Below are positions 33,601 through 38,126 of a DNA stretch of 38,126 nucleotides, one piece after another. Every line of letters begins with the position of its first letter. The stretch's first letter is position 1. A program made the translations under genes and the position numbers. The DNA comes from Natrinema limicola JCM 13563. GTDB taxonomy: Archaea > Halobacteriota > Halobacteria > Halobacteriales > Natrialbaceae. The stretch lies in NCBI RefSeq assembly GCF_000337475.1, contig NZ_AOIT01000052.1, forward strand, positions 1 to 38,126, in the 5' to 3' direction. The notes under the pieces were generated by a model that did no database searches, was not told where the DNA came from, and was given only the letters and a program-made list of their open reading frames with translations.

Positions 33601-34691
33601 GCGGCGGCTGTGAGACCTGCCGAGGACGATCCCTTGCCTGAGGTGTAGACCGAGCGGGGTGCGATGTTCTGGATGTAGCCCAGCATCTGCGATTTCCCAG
33701 TCCCCGGATCACCGATCAACAGCATGTGCAGGTCGCCTCGAATCCGCGAGCCGTCGGGCAACTGCTTGGTCACGCCCGAGAACAACTGCAGGATCATTGC
33801 GAGTTTCTCCTGCTCGTAGCCATAGATCGAGGGCGCGATGGAGGCGATCATCTTCTCGTAGACATCGTCACGGTTGGAAATCTCGTAGATCTGCTTCTTG
33901 TCCTCGTCGGTGATGTCCATGTCCTCGAACTGTTCTTCGTCGATATCGACGGACATCCCTTCCATGTAGAAGTCGAAGACGGGCGATTTGTCCTGGTTGT
34001 CGCCCTGTTGCTCGAGGCGGAGGACGCCGGTCGCGGAGACGTGGTCGCCGGGGGTGACCTCGCCGGTGATGTCGTCTTCAATGTGGACGTCGAGCGACTG
34101 GGGGGTTTCGCCGCCGCGCAGTCCCTCGGGGCTTTCTTGGATGCGCAGTTTTTGGGAGTCGACGAACTCGGACTGGTCGAAGTTGATGCGGAAGGGGCCC
34201 TGTCGTTCACAGCCCTGACATTCGTGGGGTTCCTGGAAGTCACCGCTTGATTGCGGGACGCGTGTGAGGGTGCCACAGAGCTGGCACTCGAAGGCTGCTT
34301 CCTCGATTTTGGGGCGGACGTCGGTGGCTTTGCGGACGATTCCGTGGACCTGCACGAGGGAGTTCATATCCGGCGCGCGGATCTCCCGGATCTCGGGGGA
34401 CTCCGTCTCGGGGAGATTGCGGATCCGGACGTGTGCCTGTCCAAGGCTGACGTCGATCGGGAGATCGTACAGTCGCAGCGCTTCCTCGGCGTAGCGCTGG
34501 AGCTGTTCGGGCTGGGCGATGAAGTCGTCCGCGAGGTCGGGATCGAACCGGTAGAGATCCTGCCAGTCGACGTGCAGCGACCGCTGCTCGTTGGGATAGC
34601 GTTGGGCAAGCTGTTTGATCTCGTTGTCGTAGTAGTTGCGGAAGAACTGCTCGAAGGAGTCGACGAGTTCTGAGTTGCCCGCTTGCGCCAT
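30663..34691 (-). CDS. mcm: Replicative DNA helicase MCM, interrupted by an intein
   Basis: A protein of 1342 residues before splicing; removing residues 400-1041 leaves 700, the normal MCM length. N-terminal zinc site C136, C139, C158, C161; Walker A GDPGTGKS (327-334); Walker B DELDKM (393-398); arginine finger SRFD (1103-1106 of the precursor); C-terminal winged helix at the end. MCM forms the hexameric 3'-5' replicative helicase. The intein separates Walker B from SEDRSAMHEALEQQ, so no active helicase exists without splicing. The start ATG 34691 has a TATA box 29 bp upstream. A single gene, convergent with tfb. Confidence 0.96.
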   Translation of the reverse strand: MAQAGNSELVDSFEQFFRNYYDNEIKQLAQRYPNEQRSLHVDWQDLYRFDPDLADDFIAQPEQLQRYAEEALRLYDLPIDVSLGQAHVRIRNLPETESPEIREIRAPDMNSLVQVHGIVRKATDVRPKIEEAAFECQLCGTLTRVPQSSGDFQEPHECQGCERQGPFRINFDQSEFVDSQKLRIQESPEGLRGGETPQSLDVHIEDDITGEVTPGDHVSATGVLRLEQQGDNQDKSPVFDFYMEGMSVDIDEEQFEDMDITDEDKKQIYEISNRDDVYEKMIASIAPSIYGYEQEKLAMILQLFSGVTKQLPDGSRIRGDLHMLLIGDPGTGKSQMLGYIQNIAPRSVYTSGKGSSSAGLTAAAVRDDFGDGQQWTLEAGALVLADQGIAAVDELDKMRCVTGDTLVHTGSGIKPIRELAHDAIADGSVEDLENGRTIRDVDADVWTMTDDGAIVKRDVLAIHEYNAPDELWNVELESGEQLTTTADHPFFVLADGKREERQAQQLREDDWVYVPGTVPTELTDGGVSVLPAAETNAEPSHISAAHGAILGYIAGDGNVCYDREAGSYGFRFTNTEDELLDDFESACKEAFDTHTVRHPSEQRDDGVETIRVHGKQYVDALLDSGANLETYDGKRLPQAVTNASRETKAAFIRALADSEGTVDTRVVKISSSSYELLLGTKMLLLEFGISSQIQTRTRDGKRDLFVLAITSDHSLEAFDRHIGFTLNRKQRALERACDRTTGTRTILDVLPECGELFEQARGALRLHQSECGLQSDATYCNFENGDANASLRLSETILETFEERKTAASENRDELASETSWERLAELRERYHVSQREVAAELPLSQQQVSARWGNSEDLRELVRNRLRELLATPASVDLEPLRKLIESDVKWRRVTAVHSVAAHDHTDTRIRVLEQRLADVIGASTVDSIRERARSVLETDEPAKTWDELQEQLETYDISFQQVAAEMDVAGSTISRWFSGAVDVDNFDTVQSVCESLFDAKREQISALLEEIEPRDQPRVYDLTVEGTHNFIANGMVVHNSEDRSAMHEALEQQKISVSKAGINATLKSRCSLLGAANPKYGRFDQYEPIGEQIDLEPALISRFDLIFTVTDQPDEEKDRNLAEHILTTNYAGELTTQQEEMTSLEVSDDEIEEMTEQVDPEIDAELLRKYIAYAKQNCHPRMTDAAQATIRDFYVDLRSKGTDEDAAVPVTARKLEALVRLAEASARVRLSDTVEQRDAEQSVEIVRSCLQDIGVDPETGEFDADIVEAGTSKSQRDRIKNLKGLISDIEEEYDDGAPVDIVLERAEEVGMDQSKAEHEIDKLKQKGEVYEPSTDTLRTT
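31569..33494 (-). other. MCM intein with LAGLIDADG endonuclease and two HTH-like units (642 aa)
   Basis: Splicing blocks: Cys1 in CVTGDTLV, TTADHPFFV (block B), YDLTVEGTHNFIANGMVVHN (F/G) with final His-Asn, then Ser in the C-extein. Endonuclease motifs LGYIAGDG (intein 151-158) and FIRALADSEG (252-261) both keep the catalytic Asp, so homing activity looks possible. Beyond these, two similar HTH-like units occur, around intein 421-455 and 547-582; each has W-x-x-L, a VAAE helix and a SxxW/F recognition helix. The second sits inside block F, between WRRVTAVHSV and EEIEPRDQPRVYDLTV. The length is above the usual 350-550. Confidence 0.92.
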
Positions 34692-34717
34692 TGCACCGTC
34701 CTAGGGCTGCCATCGGG

Positions 34718-34724
34718 TATAAAT
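34718..34724 (-). promoter_or_regulatory. TATA box of mcm
   Basis: On the minus strand, ATTTATA is centred about 29 bp before the mcm ATG, predicting a leaderless transcript. Confidence 0.6.
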
Positions 34725-35249
34725 GGTTGTAAACGAGGACGAAGCTGAACGGCTCGAGGCATCGACCGCTGCGAGCGGTCAGCGAGCCGCTATCGTACGC
34801 AGACGGGCTCGAAAGAGCACACGACGATGCGTTCGGAGCTTGGCACCCGCGACTGGAAGCACTGCTGATAAAACGAGTTTATTGCCGTCAGTGGCCGCTG
34901 TTGTCCGACAGGGCTGTACTATTGCTTCCACGGAAGGCTTCATTGGTTGGTCCCCACTACATAGGATTGAGGTGATCCCAACGAATAGCGAGATGATCCG
35001 TACACAACTCGATCCTCACTGTGGTCAGTCTAATCGTACTCCGTGTGGATCCTGTTGACTGTTTCCACAGAACACCTCACCCCCCGAACTCATAGTTTCG
35101 TTCTCTGCCGTCGGTTTCGATGTCGCCCGCTAGTCAGTACTACTACTCATCACACCGATCGCAGTAGCCGCCAGTCACGGAGTTGTGCTGTAAAAAGCTG
35201 TCTGAGCATCCCAGAGCCATCGCTGGCGGTCTTGCTCACAGCAGAACTA
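34725..35249. other. Gene-free stretch between mcm and tRNA-Pro
   Basis: About 525 bp without a supportable gene. It holds a 7-bp hairpin (GACCGCT/AGCGGTC at about 34764-34780) and mixed composition from about 34860 onward. The one long plus-strand frame is Arg/Ser-rich with no motif and overlaps the mcm promoter. Confidence 0.45.
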
Positions 35250-35322
35250 TGGGATCGCCCGGATTTGAACCGGGGTCACGGGCACCCAAGGCCCGAAGTA
35301 TACCAAGCTAACCCACGATCCC
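35250..35322 (-). tRNA. tRNA-Pro (anticodon TGG)
   Basis: Read on the minus strand, the acceptor GGGATCG pairs with CGATCCC, with discriminator A at 35250. The anticodon stem CGGGC/GCCCG closes the loop CTTGGGT, giving anticodon TGG. The T arm is CCCGGTTCAAATCCGGG. There is no intron and no encoded CCA. Confidence 0.95.
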
Positions 35323-35347
35323 GTACATATCGATATCGCCCCCACAC

Positions 35348-35355
35348 CATAAAGC
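35348..35355 (-). promoter_or_regulatory. TATA box of tRNA-Pro
   Basis: GCTTTATG on the minus strand lies about 29 bp before the first tRNA base. Confidence 0.5.
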
Positions 35356-35478
35356 GTTTCGTTATCCTGCTGCCCGTCGTCGTATGGACTGCCACGCTCG
35401 AGGCGGCCACTCTCTCCCTTCGAGACAGTCATCGGGAACCGACAGAACGGTTTTGCCCGATGCCGTGATAGCGCTCCT

Positions 35479-35733
35479 ATGACCGGACTCGAGTTGCTGT
35501 TTTTGATTCTCGCCCTGGTGCTCGTTCTCGGTGCGGCACAGCTCATTGCGGTTGCCAGACCCTTCATTATCAACGCGGTGGGCGGGCTCGTCGTGTTGTA
35601 CCTCGCCCAGGTCGGCTTCGGCGTCACGGTGGCGGTGTCGCCGCTGACGATCTTGATCGTCGCAGTCGGCGGTGTACCGGGCTCGGTGCTCGTACTTGCA
35701 CTGTCGCTGTTCGGAATCGCGTTCGTTCCGTGA
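35479..35733 (+). CDS. BofA-like small membrane protein, 84 aa
   Basis: Three hydrophobic segments fill most of the chain: GLELLFLILALVLVLGAAQL, a middle helix around NAVGGLVVLYLAQVGFGVTV, and a last helix ending SLFGIAFVP. Length and pattern match the archaeal pro-sigmaK-processing inhibitor BofA-like family. Archaea have no sigma-K, so the bacterial function does not transfer; the role is unknown. Confidence 0.75.
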   Translation: MTGLELLFLILALVLVLGAAQLIAVARPFIINAVGGLVVLYLAQVGFGVTVAVSPLTILIVAVGGVPGSVLVLALSLFGIAFVP

Positions 35734-35835
35734 CCGACGAGTCATCTTGCCTGCTGCCTTATCGTTCTGGCCGCCAAAGCGGGCGTAAAAACGATCGTGG
35801 CTGGACTCGGCGCGTACCGAGCGCGACTGGCGCGA

Positions 35836-37908
35836 TCAGCGATCCTCGTCGCGCAGTTCGATGTCCGCGACGAGTTCGTAGGGGTGGGCGTCCTTGCGAA
35901 TGCCATCGATGAGCGTAAACGCCTCGCCGGGCTCTAAGAAGTGTTCCGTGACCACGCGACCGAGCGGTGTGGGTTCGAAGCCGTCGATGAACTCGTACTC
36001 CAGGAGTTTGCCGATAGCGTGTTTCGTCGGCACGTCGCCGATCATGCGGTCGTTGAGCGCCTTTGCGGCTTTGCCGCCGACGGTGACGTTCGCCAGCGTC
36101 TCCTCGACTGCGGCGGCCTCGTCGTAGTGGGTCATCACCGATTCCATCTCGCCTTTGAGGAGTTTGAACGCGACTTCGTCCTCGGACATCTCCATCGAGT
36201 TGTGGTATGCGCAGTCGGGTTCGACGAGGACGTATACGGTCCCTTCATCGTGATAGTCAGGTCGACCCGCGCGGCCGAGCATCTGGTGGAATTCTTGCAC
36301 CGAAAGCCACTCGATGCCCATCGCCAGCGAGTCGAAGATCACCTGCGAGGCCGGGAAATCGACACCTGCAGCGAGTGCGGCAGTCGTCACGACCGCGGCG
36401 AGTTCCTGCTCGCCGAACTTACGTTCGACCTCCTTGCGCCGTTTGTAATCGAGGCCGGCGTGATAGGGCGCAGCCGAGTACTCGAGTTTGCGTGAAATCT
36501 CGTGACACCGTCGCCTCGAGTTGGTGAAGATGATCGTCTGCCCGCGATACCCCTTCGAGGATTCGGTGTCGAACGCGCGTTTGACGAGTTTGTTCTCGAC
36601 GCGGACTTTTTCTTGGCCGTCGGCGAACGTGACGTGACGTTCGATCGGCACCGGCCGCTCCTCGAACTCGATGAGTGTCGACTCGAGAGCCCCCGCGAGC
36701 TGTTCGGGGTTGCCGACCGTCGCCGAGAGGTAGACCCACTGCGCGCCCTGGTAGTCGTCGCGGCGCTTCGCGCGTTGCTCGCAGGTGTACTTGAGCCGCG
36801 AGATGAGCCCGTCCAGCCGGTGGCCTCGCTCCTCCTCTTTGAGGGTGTGGACCTCGTCGATGACGACGGTGCCGATGTCACCCATGTCCTTGCCTGTCCG
36901 CAGGGCGTGGTCGATCCCCTCGTAGGTGCCGACGATGACGTCGGCGTTGGGATCGAACTGGTTGCCGTTGTCGGCGATCCGGCTCGCGCCCACGCGAATG
37001 GAGACGTCGACGAGGTGGCCGTATTCGTCCTGGAAGTCCTCGTACTTCTGATTGGCCAGGGCCACCAGCGGCACGAGAAAGAGCATCGTCCCCTTGCCGT
37101 TGAGCACGCGGTTGATGCCGGCCATCTCGCCGACGAGGGTCTTCCCGGTCGCCGTCGCCGAGACGACCATTTGGTCCTCGCCGTCGAAGAGGCCGTTTTC
37201 GACCGCGAGGCTCTGGACCGGCAGCAGGGTCTCGAACCGGTCCTCGAGCAGGTTCTGCAAGCCGGGATGCAGGTTCAGCGAGTCGATCCGGACAGGGTCG
37301 ACCTCGTCGGTCGTCGCCGAAATCGTATCGAACTTCGTCAGATCGGGATCGAGTCGGCCCTTGAGCAGGTTGACGATCCGTTCTAGGTCCTGGACCTCGA
37401 GCATGAGGTCCTCGAGACGCTCTTTGGCCGCGCCAGTGACCGCACCACTGCCCGAAAACGACAGCTGGCGCTCGAGTTCCTGGCGGGCACAGTCCCGACA
37501 GATCCAGTCGTTGTCGTCTTTGATAGCCGTCTCGGTCGTGATCGGCGAGTACCGGCCCGCGGAGGCACAGTAGCGGCAGGTCCGGACGGTCTTGGCTTTG
37601 TCTTCGAGCTGGTAGCCCGCGAGCATCTCGGTGAGTTCGCGCCGTCCCTCGGGTGAGGTTTGCTCGGAGATGCGGATGCGTTTGGCTCGACGGGCGAGCT
37701 CGACGAACTCGTCGGGCTGGCGGGGCTCTTCGCTCGAGCCGTCTTTGAGCCGGAACTTCGCGGGGCGGGGACCGGCCGAGGTTTCCGAGAGTCCGAGCTT
37801 CGCTCTGAACAGCCGTTTGCCGTCACGTTCGACGACGATCAGGTAGTCGTCGCCGGTTTCGTGACAGAAGATCGTATCGACCTGCTGGACCTGCTTCGAC
37901 ACGGCCAC
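35836..37908 (-). CDS. DEAD/DEAH-box helicase with N-terminal DUF5814-like domain
   Basis: A protein of 690 residues. Residues about 1-190 form a haloarchaeal accessory domain with a CRYC...CRDC zinc-like site. The SF2 core follows: Walker A SATATGKT, VGTYEGIDHAL, the IDEVHTL box, LSATVGN, and the C-terminal FTNSRRRC, TTAALAAGVDFPA and QMLGRAGRPDYHDEG, a Ski2/Hel308-like order. It probably acts on nucleic acid; DNA or RNA cannot be decided. The GTG at 37908 is listed. A TATA-like AAATAC (minus strand) 19 bp upstream would fit a leaderless start at the GTG at 37902 (MSKQVQQ) better. Confidence 0.88.
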   Translation of the reverse strand: MAVSKQVQQVDTIFCHETGDDYLIVVERDGKRLFRAKLGLSETSAGPRPAKFRLKDGSSEEPRQPDEFVELARRAKRIRISEQTSPEGRRELTEMLAGYQLEDKAKTVRTCRYCASAGRYSPITTETAIKDDNDWICRDCARQELERQLSFSGSGAVTGAAKERLEDLMLEVQDLERIVNLLKGRLDPDLTKFDTISATTDEVDPVRIDSLNLHPGLQNLLEDRFETLLPVQSLAVENGLFDGEDQMVVSATATGKTLVGEMAGINRVLNGKGTMLFLVPLVALANQKYEDFQDEYGHLVDVSIRVGASRIADNGNQFDPNADVIVGTYEGIDHALRTGKDMGDIGTVVIDEVHTLKEEERGHRLDGLISRLKYTCEQRAKRRDDYQGAQWVYLSATVGNPEQLAGALESTLIEFEERPVPIERHVTFADGQEKVRVENKLVKRAFDTESSKGYRGQTIIFTNSRRRCHEISRKLEYSAAPYHAGLDYKRRKEVERKFGEQELAAVVTTAALAAGVDFPASQVIFDSLAMGIEWLSVQEFHQMLGRAGRPDYHDEGTVYVLVEPDCAYHNSMEMSEDEVAFKLLKGEMESVMTHYDEAAAVEETLANVTVGGKAAKALNDRMIGDVPTKHAIGKLLEYEFIDGFEPTPLGRVVTEHFLEPGEAFTLIDGIRKDAHPYELVADIELRDEDR

Positions 37909-37994
37909 GAGTAGGGCGTGGCAGTATTTCAGCGGTTCGGACTGACTCGAGCGGACCGCTTCGACGCTATTCGTTCGTGTCTCGACTCGCCTTG

Positions 37995-38126
37995 CTACGG
38001 CTCTCCGGTGTCCAATGCTTCCGCACCTTCGAGCATTAGCCCCTTCCAGGTGTAACCGCGTTTGTTTTTGATCTCTTTCAACCGCTCGTACTGTTCGTCG
38101 TCTACCTCGAACCGAATTGATTTGCT
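37995..38126 (-). CDS. Ribbon-helix-helix-like small protein, 5'-truncated
   Basis: The frame runs from the window edge to a TAG at 37995-37997, leaving 43 C-terminal residues beginning SKSIRFEVDDEQYERLKEIK. The beta strand followed by two short helices is the pattern of Arc/MetJ/CopG-type proteins, often DNA-binding repressors or antitoxins. The N-terminus and any partner gene lie outside the window. Confidence 0.6.
   Translation of the reverse strand, partial: SKSIRFEVDDEQYERLKEIKNKRGYTWKGLMLEGAEALDTGEP

Noticed and set aside
34723-35058. Plus-strand ORF of 111 aa upstream of tRNA-Pro
   Set aside because: Arg/Ser-rich, no motif, start inside the mcm promoter; unlike the acidic haloarchaeal proteins around it.
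1-38126. CRISPR array, rRNA, transposase, toxin-antitoxin pair or defence island
   Set aside because: No regularly spaced repeats, no rRNA-like stretch and no cas, transposase or known defence gene were seen. The truncated RHH-like gene at the right edge could be an antitoxin, but its partner is outside the window.

Overview
The window is haloarchaeal chromosomal DNA. The proteins are strongly acidic and GC-rich. Most promoters have a TATA box about 25-30 nt before the start codon and almost no leader. The gene set is archaeal: MCM, a TFB, an XPD-like helicase, Hjc, UPF0200/UPF0201 and LysW-type arginine synthesis. Frequent CTCGAG would fit Natrialbales (Natrinema/Haloterrigena-like), but that placement is a weak inference. 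The first 35 bases are not genomic: they match a 454/Nextera sequencing adapter, so the window begins at a draft contig end.

Layout. 36-2640: end of a hypothetical gene, a CBS-MaoC fusion, and the overlapping UPF0200/UPF0201 pair. 2770-4278: tRNA-Arg(TCT) followed by a copy of its 3' end, an AT-rich Hjc resolvase gene, and a gene-poor stretch with an orphan promoter and a large inverted repeat; this looks like a decayed integrated element. 4279-12468: a ZIP metal transporter with twin operator-like boxes, a Yip1-like membrane protein, a flavoprotein/VOC/esterase group, UspA, an M29 aminopeptidase, a phosphodiesterase and a CDF-like transporter. 12612-16792: XPD-like helicase, 2'-5' RNA ligase-like protein, a small membrane protein, and a membrane-anchored regulator with an extracellular domain.

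16793-26424 is the arginine cluster: argG, argH, argW (lysW), argX, argC, argB, argD, argE, argF. Glutamate is attached to the carrier protein ArgW by ArgX, processed on the carrier by ArgB, ArgC and ArgD, and released as ornithine by ArgE. ArgF, ArgG and ArgH then make arginine. A short Arg-rich ORF with its own TATA box precedes argG. The last 50 bp of argF are repeated downstream.

26445-38126: small membrane and hypothetical proteins, a TrmB-like regulator, threonine synthase, a TFB whose TATA box lies inside an inverted repeat, and an MCM helicase gene interrupted by a 642-residue intein with two HTH-like units. These are followed by tRNA-Pro(TGG), a BofA-like membrane protein, a large DEAD/DEAH helicase and the 3' end of a ribbon-helix-helix-like gene. 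The most unusual items are the intein, the argG leader ORF, the argF repeat, the tRNA-Arg island and the metal-operator pair.
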